A DNA stretch of 55,756 nt. Source: Chromera velia. Lineage: Eukaryota > Sar > Chromeraceae. The stretch spans positions 12,613 through 68,368 of the forward strand of contig JAHBMJ010005741.1 in assembly GCA_018398765.1 (NCBI GenBank), written 5' to 3'. Positions 44,806 to 54,737 of the stretch are shown here, in pieces. The stretch's first letter is position 1. Every line of letters starts with the position of its first letter. The notes beneath the pieces are model-generated. The model was not told the DNA's origin. It did not search any database and saw nothing but the letters and a program-made list of their open reading frames with translations. Both the position numbers and the translations under genes were made by a program.

Positions 44806-47427
44806 CTCGCACGGACGTGGGCGGGCGGGACATGAAGGGGGTCTTAATCAAACGGTAGGACCCCATATGAAGCCAAAAACGTGCAGTATGGCCTTATCTG
44901 GCGGCCCCGGTGGCCCCAGAGGCCCGCGACCTACCAAAATGATCGTCAGGACCCCGACATTTCAAATCTGGCAAAATTTTGACCGCAACTTTCCGGGGTC
45001 ACCCTCAAAATCACCAAAATGTCTGAAAAAACCTCAAAAAGCTCACAGATGTCTGCAGAGGGCCAAGTTCGTTTCCTCTTGCCTTGCTTTCCTTCTTGTT
45101 GTCCAGAGCAGTATTGGTGGTAAAAGTCGCACCATTCCTCTCCTTTAAGACCAGACAGCTTGTGTCTGTGTTAGGGTGAAGTCTTGTTGCACCGCTGGTC
45201 TGCTTGGATGGGTGTGGCAGTTGATACTGCGAACAGTCCTAGGGTATGACACTAAAAAATTAGAAAAATAAAAATTAATTATAACCTCCCCCCCCTAGGG
45301 TTTTAAACAAAAACCTACACTCTAAAAGTATGTTTTTTATGGTTCTGAGCCAAAAAGAACCACATTGCAATATAAATAGAGTCACTAACTTGTAAATCTT
45401 TTCAGTTCTGGCAAGAAAACTGCTAGGTGCCAGGTAAAGTTCCAAAATGTCTAGAAGGGTGGTTCAGAAACTCAAAACAGAACTCACCTGAACTGGCTAG
45501 AACCGACAAGAACCAACTTTCTGTACACTTTCTATGCATTTAGTTGTCGTCAGACTGCTCTTCTCAAAGGGGTAGTGTCTGGTCAGAGTCAAGTGCGGTG
45601 TCTGCACTCTGGCCTCTGAGTCAGAGAACGACTGCATGTGGAAGTGTTGGTGGACCGGGAAGGCAATGAGGATGCAGAAATTCGAGGGACACATCCTCTC
45701 CACACTAGCAGAGGATGTAGCCCAGCAGACCTTGCCCTTAAAGGGTGTGTCCGAGGCAAAGAATGACAGTCCAGCCGGGGGGTCCGGGAGGAAGAGGTCG
45801 ACGCAGACAAATGAGAACACGTCTCCCAAGTTTGCGAAGACTGTACTCAAGGATGACATCAAGAGCCACGGCATTCTCTCAGTTTCTCTCTTTTATTTAT
45901 GTATTAAGAGGGCATCAGAGGCAAGGAATCGTTTTCTGCATCTCTCACTGTCTCACGACAAACCATTCTTCATCTGTTTTTGCTTTTAACGAAGCTTAGC
46001 CCTTCATTCATTTTGTATCCGCCTCATCACATATACATGCCCCTTTGTTGTATCGATCATTAATAAAAGATGGATCCCTATTGCCCTGAGCTAAGCCCCC
46101 GCCTCGTTCTATCTGTCTGGTCATTGTTTTTACGTTTGCACGGGGACCGGTTCGATTCATTCTGCTTCATTTAACCATCTGAGACTGACTAAGATCATTT
46201 ATGTTATTTGTCTGGTCATGCATAACTCTGATTGACCGTCATACATGAGTTTGATCGATCATGGAGAGCTAAATCATCAGTTGAGAGCTTGCTTTGGATA
46301 GTTCAAGCCCGGTTCTCACGGTTTTGATTGAGTTCCTTTTGGTTCAGAAAAGTTTCAATAGTTCTTGTCTCTGTTCATTCGGTTCATGAACCAATGACCA
46401 GAACCGGAAGTGACACCGACCTCGGAACCAACTATAACCACTTAGAACTTACTTGAACCTTAGACCTATACTCTAATTAGTGGTTTTTTAGGGTTCTTTT
46501 GCTTTTTAAAGTTTGTAAATTGGGTTAAAGTTTTATTTTTTCATCAAAAAAGTTGTAGGAACCACACATGTAGTTAGGGATCGTCCGTAGAGTGTTATAC
46601 CCTAGGAACAGTCAGGAATTGGCCCTTCTGGCCTCCTGAGCAACATTCCTTCTTTTTACCAGGAAGCCCCAAAATCGATTTCCAACAATTTTGCCCAGTG
46701 CTTCTTATCAGTTAACATCCTTCCAGGGCAATGGGATGGGTTGCTGGTGTATCTACTGGTTGTGGGAAGGTGAAATTCTTTTGTGTCTTTGTTGTGGTGA
46801 AGTGACGTCTCTGGAGCATTGATCGACTTCCACTTCCCCGGGTAGGTCATTCTATCTTGCTCATTCCCTCTAGACATGATCGTATGCGTGTTAGGCAGTA
46901 CCTCTGTGCGCTGGATGCAGGTTAAAGGCACTCAAGAAAGAGAAAAGTCTTCCGGCGATTTTATATAGGCTGCCCCCTGGAGTGTATCTTTCTGTTCCTG
47001 GGCAGACTTGTCACTTGAAGTCCACCGTGCACCAACCATTCGTTGTCTCCTGTTGGAACTAAGTTACCTGGACCAGATGGAGTGTGTTGGTATGCATTTT
47101 ATCATCATTGATGCATCAGAGCCCTTTATTCACTTCTGAGTCCAGGGAGGCCTCTTTAGCCTCTTCAGGTGTCAGAGCTCAGACGTCCGTTCTTTGCACT
47201 CCCTGTGTGTATTGGAGTCGTTTTTTCTGCACCAAGCAGCTAGAGAGAGTCTAGAGAGGCGAACTGACGTCTCCTAGGTGAGTTGGATGGGGTTCAGAAG
47301 CGGGAAGAAAGAAAGGCAGGGTTCTCTTCTCCTTTCCCCATACGAGGCCAAAATTGTGCAGTGTGGGCGGCGGGGTCCGGTTTGATTAAGACCCCCCTCA
47401 TGTCCCGCCCGCCCACGTCCGTGCGAG
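44806..47427. mobile_element. 2622-bp TIR transposon inserted in the reverse transcriptase
   Basis: Terminal inverted repeats of 48 bp (44806-44853 and 47380-47427) match at 47 of 48 positions and begin CTCGCACGGACGTGGGCGGG. GAG flanks both sides (44803-44805, 47428-47430), a 3-bp target duplication, and removing the element plus one GAG restores the host frame. No transposase is visible. A subterminal segment like CCCATA(T/C)GA(A/G)GCCAAAA also occurs near both ends, in direct orientation. It hosts the 1367-bp element. Superfamily is undecided: 3-bp duplications are typical of PIF/Harbinger and CACTA, but these termini match neither well. Confidence 0.8.
45239..46605. mobile_element. 1367-bp inverted-repeat element with perfect 8-bp target duplication
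   Basis: GAACAGTC at 45231-45238 and 46606-46613 is a perfect duplication. Termini CTAGGGTATGACACT and AGTGTTATACCCTAG are inverse copies with one mismatch. Both subterminal parts are AT-rich with GAACC motifs. The centre (about 45590-45880) is GC-richer and holds a plus frame including FEGHILSTLAEDVAQQTLPL and KFAKTVLKDDIKSHGILS, which could be a captured host fragment or a transposase relic. I recognise neither. Confidence 0.8.
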
Positions 47428-48353
47428 GAGGGGATATTTCCAATTGACATTGAAGTGGGCAAGAAAGGCACTGAAAGAAAAGAGGAAGGAGGCGATTAGG
47501 CAGGCTCTCATTCATTACTTGAGAGAAGGAGTGGAGAATGAACTGAAGAGGGGAAGAAGAACAGAGTTACATCCCTTTCACTTCTTTCTGTACTTGAAAA
47601 AATGGTAGAAATGCATACGGACACTATTCACAGAGAGAGGCCTTCATTCTTTTTTGAAAGAGAAGCTTGCAGGCCAGCCAGGAGAGATAGGGACACGCAC
47701 AGTGAATGAAAGAGTAGATAGGCCAGATAGAAAGATGAATTGTATGCAAGACAGATAAAGAAATAAAAGAGAAGAAGAAAGAAATCTTCAGGTGGAGAAT
47801 TGAGAGGGGAATGAGAGAGAGAGATAGAAAAGTCTTAGAGAGAGAAAAAGGAAGAAAAGTCCATATAGCACATATACACCGAACAAAAGCAAACGGAAAG
47901 AGATTGCAGTTCATTTTGTTTGAAAAGGCGTCAGAAGAAAAACCAAGAGAGGGAATGAAAATAGAGAAAGAAAAACTGGGATGGGTGCCCTTTTGTTATG
48001 GAAAGGTAGCACCAAGAGCCTGGCAAGAGGAGAACAAAGAAGGAGAGCAGCCTGCAGAGTAGGAGACAAGACATTTGCAGTGCTGGTACAGAGATACGGA
48101 GTGATCACAAAAAGAAAGGGAGGAACAGAAAGAAGAAAAGAAGAATACAAGACCATCCTGGAAGCAATGGAAACAGGAAGATAGCTGAAGGAGGGAGGAG
48201 GAGAAATCGCTGAGAGAAGAATGGAGAGAGGGCGTGCATAAAGTCAAAGTGTCCTTTCGTCCTGTGTCATTGGATCAATTTTTTGAGCAGTCCCTTTTGA
48301 GCAGCCCATAGACTAAAGCATGCAAAGCGCAGACAGATTGGTGTTTGTTAGTA

Positions 48354-48431
48354 GCCTGGAAAACCAGGTGGGCCACGGGGTGTGGTCTAAGCCTCAGCGA
48401 TGAGGTACACCCCCCTGCCATTTGTGGGGGC
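48354..48431 (+). other. Candidate structured RNA: four consecutive hairpins
   Basis: Stem 1: GCCTGG-AAAA-C...CAGGT core CCTGG/CCAGG (48355-48368). Stem 2: GGCCAC/GTGGTC around GGGGT (48371-48387). Stem 3: GCCTCA-GCGA-TGAGGT, a GNRA tetraloop (48391-48406). Stem 4: CCCCC/GGGGG around a 10-base loop (48411-48430). All are separated by 0-4 bases. The place, downstream of the plus-strand reverse transcriptase remnant, suggests its 3' UTR. Confidence 0.4.
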
Positions 48432-48794
48432 GACCTCTATAAGACAAAATGGTGACAGTGCTCTAGGGCACCACTAATTACTAATCACTAATTATCATCA
48501 TTATGCACCATCGCCATCCGATTCGGCCTGTATAAGACGTCTAGCATTCGGTGTTTCATTCAAATCAAAAGACTACTAGGACTAGTACTACAAATAGTAC
48601 TTACTTACTTATTTAATTGTGGTTAAGCCTAGAGTCTCTGAAACTAGAGACAAATGGCAACCCATGCATGCAGTTGTAAACAAAAGGAGCAAACCACCGC
48701 AGCTTAGCCTACTTCTGTATGAATATGAACAAGCACGACCCTCCGCAGCCTAGGCTGAAGCTAAAGGCTGAACAACCACACAAAACGTGCGTGC

Positions 48795-48872
48795 ACTCAT
48801 TTCAGACAAGCTTTGATCAGTGCACTTGACGCGCGTGGACTCATTTCAGACAAGTTTCGATCAGTGCACTTG
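48795..48872. repeat. Two tandem copies of a 43-44 bp unit
   Basis: ACTCATTTCAGACAAG followed by (C/T)TT(T/C)GATCAGTGCACTTG occurs at about 48796 and 48839. Confidence 0.75.
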
Positions 48873-48982
48873 CCTTCTTTGGCTCCTGGTCTACAATAAA
48901 TGAAACGAGCTCTCTTACATATGTCTCTTCTTCCCCAATACCTCTTCCCCCAGCTGCAGCAGTCCATCTTGCTCTACAGACC

Positions 48983-50863
48983 CTTTCACCGATTCCTGTT
49001 CTCTCTTTTACTCTCCCTGCATACCAGCGAATGAAGTTTGGATCTAAGCTGCTCTGTTTGCACGCACGCAGACAATCGATGCACCGCATCGTTGATCACC
49101 TTTTTACCTTCGACTGCAGGACAGTGAATACAGTGTTCTTCGCAGGATCCACCGTATCTCTTTCCCCCACCAGCACATGCTTGAAGGAGAGAAGTGAAAA
49201 GAGAACCACCAGACAAGAGAAAGCGAGGCAGAGTACGCAATTGAACTGTGTAACCCCACCCCCTTCTAACCCTCCCCCCTAAAAGCAACATGGCCAGACA
49301 CTGGTGCGATCGGTTCTCTATCTAAAAATTACTTAGTCGGGAGTTGCGTGGATAGATGCCACATGAACGGGTGAGCCTATGCTCGCCGATGGGTCTTGAA
49401 GTCAACCATTCCGACAACCATTCTGAGGCTTCTCTTTCCCTCGCTTTCTGCCTGAGTATCCATTTATTCGTTCTGTTTCTTCCTCTCTGGCTTTCTTTTC
49501 TCAAAAGATCTGGTGCGATTGTCTGAAGCATGCTACTGGCTGAATTGGCCCACACCGGGGTCAGCGATCTATGCCATGCATCCCAGACTGCCCAAGGAAC
49601 CTCCCTTTCTATTCTCTTTATGCTTTCTATGAAACCTCCTAACCGACAAGAAAGGATCTCTCTCATGGGACGCACCCCAACCGAAACCAAAGTTGGCACC
49701 TTGAAAGAGTTATAGGGCAAACGGAATGTCCAGCGTACAAATCGAAGCTGCAATGCATCAAGTGCAACGATATCTCTCTGACTTACTGGCAAAGCTTCTA
49801 GCGAGTACGTTGCCACCGGCTCCTAGAGCGCCTGCAGTAAACGAACTTTGTATCGGGGGGGCAAAGGACCTAAGGATGAACAAGTGCCTATCACTGCCCC
49901 CAAACAGCGTTCAGCACTTTCAAGTCGGTCCCTGACTGACTTTCGTGGGTCCCCTCCCTCAAACACACGACACCCAAGGTATTTATAGCTCTCTACATGT
50001 TCAACTGTCTTCCCTTCAAAAGTCACTTCCCCTTCTATTTCCTTTCTTGAGCCTGAGAGTGCGAGAACTTTTGTTTTCTTTAAATTCACTTTCAACCCAT
50101 GTTCCTGACAATAAGAGGCCAAACGGTCCAAAAGCCACTGCAGGTCAGAAGAAGATTGAGCAAAAATAACAAGATCGTCTGCGTAACCTATGCTCTCAAG
50201 CAGTAAGTCCGCCAATCTTACCTCCTCAGGGATACGGGGTCGCTGCTCCGTTGTTTCACTCTCCTCCCTCCTCTCTCCGCATTCTCCCCCCCTTTGTCTT
50301 TCATCCGCATCTGATTCCCCATCCAAGCCGTTAACAGCTTCCCTCCCTTCAACACTCAGAGTAGAATGAATATTATTAATAAACAAAAGAAAAAGAAGAG
50401 GAGAAAGTGGATCTCCCTGTTTTACCCCTGCACTTTCGGGAAAGACCCAATCCGACCCATCCACCCTTCCCCACACATTCATATACATGGAATGAATCAT
50501 GCATACGTCCTTCTCACTGACTCCTTCCTCTCTAAGTCTGTCAATCATTTTCTTTCTAGGTACTCGGTCAAATGCCTTGCTGAAGTCAACAAACGCTGCA
50601 AGGAGGGGTCTGTGTCTCTTCTTTGCTGAAAGCTTAGCCGTGAGAGCATGAAGAGCAGCTATCGCTTCCCTTGTACCGACTCCCTTCCTGAAACCCACCT
50701 GTCGTTCATCTATATTCGTTGTCTCCCTTAACCGGCCATCCATCAACAACACGAACAACTTTGCCAGAAGGCAGATGATGTGTATGGGCCTCCATTCGTC
50801 ACAAGAAAGAGAGACGTGACCTTTTAGAACAGGAGCGATTCGAATGAAGTTCCACTTTTCTGG
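48983..50863 (-). pseudogene. Non-LTR retrotransposon reverse transcriptase, degenerate
   Basis: In one frame on the minus strand: WRPIHIICLLAKLF (motif 1), AAFVDFSKAFDRVPRKKMID (motif A), GVKQGDPLSPLLFLLFINNI (motif B), SIGYADDLVIFA (motif C, catalytic YADD), GLKVNLKKTKVLAL (D), SYKYLGCRVFEGG (E), then the thumb with LQLRFVRWTFRLPY and a C-terminal Cys/His stretch (CAGGGKRYGG, EEHCIHCPAVEG) like the zinc domain after many LINE reverse transcriptases. In-frame TAG codons at 49823-49825 and 49322-49324 break it. The frame stops upstream at an A/T run (50868-50885 on the plus strand), so the endonuclease part is missing: 5' truncation. It could still have supplied activity in the recent past; as it stands it is dead. 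Confidence 0.9.
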
Positions 50864-51190
50864 CTAGAAAAAAAAAAAAAAAAAATTGTTTATTACACAT
50901 TTTATAGAATAGGATAGAACAGTTTCGGGTTACCCCGTGGTCCACTGCCGGGCCTCGATTTGCACCGTTGCCGAACTTTAAAAAAAATGTCATTAAAACC
51001 GTTTTTATAGGGGTTAAAAATCTTAAAATTGATAGTGTGAGATTCGTTGAGCTTGAGTCTCAAGTGAAAAATCATAAAGACCATTGTGTAACGCACAATC
51101 GACTCTGGGTTTTTCGTTCTCAGAGATATGCAACGCAGGCAAGTAAAATATTCTGACCTGAACTCTGTCATGATTGTGTTTTCTTTGCAG
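50864..51190. other. Spacer upstream of the truncated reverse transcriptase
   Basis: Begins with an A-run (50868-50885) and is AT-rich. No coding evidence. If the retroelement was 5'-truncated on insertion, this is the pre-existing flank. Confidence 0.35.
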
Positions 51191-51460
51191 TGCGCTAGGC
51201 AGTGCGTTGTTTCTTTTGTAAATTCATCCGTGTGCAGTGTTTAAAGACGTAGAAGTGGAGATAAACGGAGGTCAAAGCAGAAGAACGGAACAGATCTAGG
51301 GACAGATACTTAGCCAGACATGTTCCTGTGACAAATTGCACCTGGAGGCTCGTACGTTTTTCGTTTTTAGGAAGTCGTTCAACCCAGTAGTAGGCACCAG
51401 CCCGAAAGATGTAAACATTGCTTTCAAACAATGGCAGAGAATGTATCTCGGACGGGTGGG

Positions 51461-51585
51461 AGAGAGAGGTAAGCCTTCCACACAGGGGTGAAGGAGGCTC
51501 TACTACAAACAGCAGCATTCCGGCTCTGATGGACTCCACCCTGACCGTCGACCAATATGACCTTGCCCGAAGGCGAAGCTGTCTG

Positions 51586-51592
<7 letters not shown>
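51461..51592 (+). repeat. Dispersed repeat, copy A, ending in a (CA)n tail
   Basis: From GAGAGGTAAGCCTTCCACAC to GACCTTGCCCGAAGGCGAAG and CTGTCTGAACAC, then CA repeats. It matches 54266-54395 over its whole length with about ten differences, and its last 30 bases match 55159-55190. Confidence 0.75.
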
Positions 51593-51624
<32 letters not shown>

Positions 51625-51637
51625 ACAAGCACCCACA

Positions 51638-51674
<37 letters not shown>

Positions 51675-51684
51675 ACACACACAC

Positions 51685-51721
<37 letters not shown>

Positions 51722-51849
51722 AAGAAGCACACAGTGCCACACACGCACAAACCCAAACACACAAACACACACACACACACACACACAGAGAGAGAGAGAT
51801 GCACACACACATACACATCCTCACACACATATACACACACACAGATGCA

Positions 51850-51918
<69 letters not shown>

Positions 51919-51952
51919 ACATACACACAGATGCACACACACACACACAGAT

Positions 51953-52020
<68 letters not shown>

Positions 52021-52045
52021 AGAAAGAGAGGGAGAAGGAGAGAGA
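51590..52045. repeat. (CA)n and (GA)n microsatellite
   Basis: CA repeats with AGCACCC, GATGCA and TACACA interruptions, three GA blocks (51687-51717, 51787-51799, 51987-52045). It follows repeat copy A directly. Open frames in it are artefacts. Confidence 0.9.
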
Positions 52046-52200
52046 GAGCTATACACAGCGATCATCTTACAGCGGTTTCTGCACCACTCCCACCCCCGGT
52101 CCTCTTCCTGTTACTGAAGAATGCTCAGCCCATTTTCAGACCCTCCAGTCGCATAATTTCTCCTTTACACTGGTTTTGGCTCAAACAACCGCCCGCCCAC

Positions 52201-52696
52201 CTTAATCAGATCTTTGTAATCATTCCAGTCCGACTGGGATCCGAAATTTGCACACTTGTCCAAGGCCTCCTGTCTCTTCATGTAAACTCCTGGTCGTCGT
52301 AGTCCTTCAACCCCATGTGCACAAAGTTCGTCGCATTCACAAAGAACTCACCGACACCCTCAAGCTTCTCGTTCTTGTCCGGGATGAAACCCATTCTGCG
52401 TGTGTCATTCGTTCAAACACATTCTCTGTGATTCATGCATACAGACAGACAGTCTCGACTCATCAGCAGGCGAGAAAACAGACAAACGGATGCTGGGGCT
52501 TGCACAGAAGGCACATAAGACAAACTTCCCCGGCTATGCCTGCATGTGCAAGGAGGAACTGCAGCAGGATGCAGGGAGGTCAACACAGGCGTACGGCTTC
52601 AGGCACAGGGCGCATTTCATGATTCGCTGCTCTTTCCTTCCCTACCCACCTCTGTTGAATCTCATCTTCCTCCATCGAATCGGATGTGTCTGACAT
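52201..52696 (-). CDS. Small-protein gene, two exons seen, apparent frameshift
   Basis: Exon 1 is 52696-52650: ATG of MSDTSDSMEEDEIQQ, donor GTGGGT, phase 2. Exon 2 is 52395-52201: after ACACACGCAG it completes AGA and continues MGFIPDKNEKLEGVGEFFVN, ATNFVHMGLKDYDDQEF. It then needs a minus-one shift at TTT-AC to continue MKRQEALDKCANFGSQSDWN, DYKDLIK and donor GTGGGC. One missing T in GAGTTTAC would explain the shift. Later exons towards lower coordinates were not found; the CA/GA array lies there. I do not recognise the family. The joined phase at the intron and the even amino-acid composition on both sides of the shift argue for a real gene. Confidence 0.5.
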
Positions 52697-52699
52697 ATT

Positions 52700-53004
52700 T
52701 CTGATGGTGTATATTGTGCAGGATTTTTCATATGCCATCAGTTTGCTTCGCAAGTCAGAGAGCGCTCCGGTAATCTTTACTTGATTCTGGCTTCACAGCG
52801 CGATTGAGGAGGCTGTAGAGGAGCTAAGGTGGTGGCAGGAAGCCGGCCGGGACTGAAAAAGAGCGGCAGGGAAAAATAGGTGGAGAAAGGAGAAACGAGG
52901 GGGGGAGAGAAAGACCTTGCAAGGGAGAGTGAGGGAAGACCTAGTACTCGGGGTTTTGAAATTCATCGTCTGACAGACATCTTCCGATATATATGAGGGA
53001 AGAC
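52700..53004. other. Spacer, nothing recognised
   Basis: Purine-rich DNA (52850-52940, AGGAGAAACGAGGGGGGGAGAG-like runs). No frame with splice support. Confidence 0.4.
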
Positions 53005-53110
53005 TTAGCTGACCTCAGGTCTCTCGTACGGGTACTGGTCCATAAAGTAGATGTCGAAGACCGTGAACCCGAGTGCGAACGCAGTATGCCCAGAACCTAC
53101 CAAAAACACC
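53005..53110 (-). CDS. Terminal exon of a membrane-protein gene
   Basis: After the acceptor CTTTCCCGCAG the exon reads, in phase 1, VFLVGSGHTAFALGFTVFDI followed by YFMDQYPYERPEVS and TAA. The first 20 residues are a likely membrane helix or hydrophobic anchor. The 5' exons should lie at higher coordinates; I could not fix them. The region 53100-53300 has a diverged tandem copy at 53345-53480 in which this frame is not preserved. No family recognised. Confidence 0.45.
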
Positions 53111-54108
53111 CTGCGGGAAAGCAAGTGGGTGATCAGGGGGTGCACATTCGACTGTCAAAAGGGCACTGTACCTGTTAAACGTCATGCAATTAAAGAGAAA
53201 GCAAGAAAACGGACTGGAAAAGAGGTCAATCTCTTTTTGGCGTCGCCTGAACAGTTGACGCATACACACAGAATTAATGTCAATCGATGCCAATGCCAAA
53301 ACAAAAGAGAGAGAGGGAGAGACAGAGTTCTCAGGATGTTATGAACACCTCGCGGGGAAAGTAAGTGGGTTGACGTACAAGTGTCAAAGGGCCGCAATTA
53401 CCGTCGAACATCAAAAAGAGCATAAAAAGACTAGAAAAAAGAGGTCACGTCACCTGCACAGACACATGCACGCATGACAATAACATGCCAATGCGTAAAC
53501 AAGGCATGGATGACCGACCTCCATAAGCGCACATTCAATTCGCCCACGAGAACGTAGACTCCGACTCCTTTCGAGTCCATCGCTCATGCCAGCAACCGTT
53601 TGAGGCCTGCAGCGATCATGCAAAGGAGTTGCAAAGGTATCCGATCTAAACTTCGTCTAGTTTGCCATTGCCTTAATTCAGGGTGAACAACGACAGCAAC
53701 AAGGCCCTGGGGATCACTTAATTGCAAAGCTACAGCGGCTTAAAAACATGCGCTCTCGGTCTCTTTTCCAAACCACCCGATCTCGATGTGCAGAAAACAT
53801 GATGGAGTGCAGCAAAGAGGGGGGGGAATCAAGAGCAAATTGTAAAGAAAGTTGAAAAAAAGAAACAAGAGAAAGTGGAGGAACGCTGCTCTCGAGTCAA
53901 ACAGTTACTAGCTCTCCGTCAGTCTGACCCCTCAATTCTTGTAGAACCCTCCGAGTGACTGTATGAGTCGTTTGCCCCTTCTTTTGCTGCCGCTGCATGC
54001 CCTGTAGAGATATTGGTCCAAGTTGTCAAACTGCACCTGCATTCATCTGACATGTTGCTGCTCTCAACCAAGATTCGAACTCTGCTTCCCTGACTTTTTC
54101 TCTCTCAG
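53111..54108. other. Spacer with a diverged tandem duplication
   Basis: CTGCGGGAAAGCAAGTGGG (53111) and CTCGCGGGGAAAGTAAGTGGG-like text (53347) start two related segments of roughly 180-235 bp, both ending near AATGCCAATGC. 53490-54050 shows no convincing exon. Confidence 0.4.
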
Positions 54109-54273
54109 TTATCGCGGTTTCAAACACACTAAAAATTATTTACAAGAAAGAGAACGCGTCGACAACTTCATCTTGAAGCTCCTCCCATCCCCCCGTCAGA
54201 TCGATCTCGTCGAGTGCCTCAATCTCATCCTCGATGCCATACCTCAGAACACGGAAATGCACAGAGAAGAGAG
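54109..54273 (+). CDS. Internal exon of an unknown plus-strand gene
   Basis: After a strong acceptor (TTTTTCTCTCTCAG) the frame reads [54 protein letters not shown] and ends at GTAAGC. The length, composition and both splice sites look real. The donor lies at the start of dispersed repeat copy B. Partner exons were not found. Family unknown. Confidence 0.45.
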
Positions 54274-54395
54274 AGGTAAGCCTTCCACACAGGGGTGAAG
54301 GCGGCTCTGCCACAAACGGCAGCATTCCAGCTCTGATGGACTCCACCCTGACCGTCGACTAATATGACCTTGCCCGAAGGCGGAGCTGCCTGCAC
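54266..54395 (+). repeat. Dispersed repeat, copy B, ending in a (CA)n tail
   Basis: Matches copy A at 51461-51592. It is followed by CACACACACATATATATA and further CA repeats to about 54600. Confidence 0.75.
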
Positions 54396-54737
54396 ACACA
54401 CATATATATATACACACACACACACACATACACACACATACACATAGATACACACATACATATACAAATGTACAGAAGCGTGCGAGCACACATGCACACA
54501 CATACACACATGCACACACACACATACACACACACACACACACACATACACACACACACACATACACACACAGAAATGCACACACGCACATACACACAAA
54601 CACGCGTGCGCAAAGGACAACATAAAGCTGTGACTTGAATTGAAGAACTTTGGGTGGGTACACGGTGTGATTGATTCTGATTGCTTCAGACGGCTCTCTT
54701 CGATTAGTCGCAATGGTAGCTTATCTCCGTTCTTGGC

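Larger units (their letters stand above)
44476..48183 (+). pseudogene. 5'-truncated non-LTR reverse transcriptase, split by a transposon
   Basis: 44476-44805 encodes the region after the catalytic YADD: VFLGLVLPSNCDLDVMMADK, AVWMYGCKIHP, RRFVRWVLGLRKT. It aligns block by block with the other copy (YLGCRVFEGGDPRKSVRDRL, LQLRFVRWTFRL). After removal of the 2622-bp insert, the frame resumes at 47428 as GIFPIDIEVGKKG, and following a one-base shift KALKEKRKEAIRQALIHYLR to LYLKKW-TAG at about 47607. Weaker coding-like text continues to 48183. Palm motifs A to C are missing, so it is a 5'-truncated, dead copy, as usual for target-primed insertion. It lies tail to tail with the copy at 48983-50863 and belongs to a related but different subfamily. 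Confidence 0.7.
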
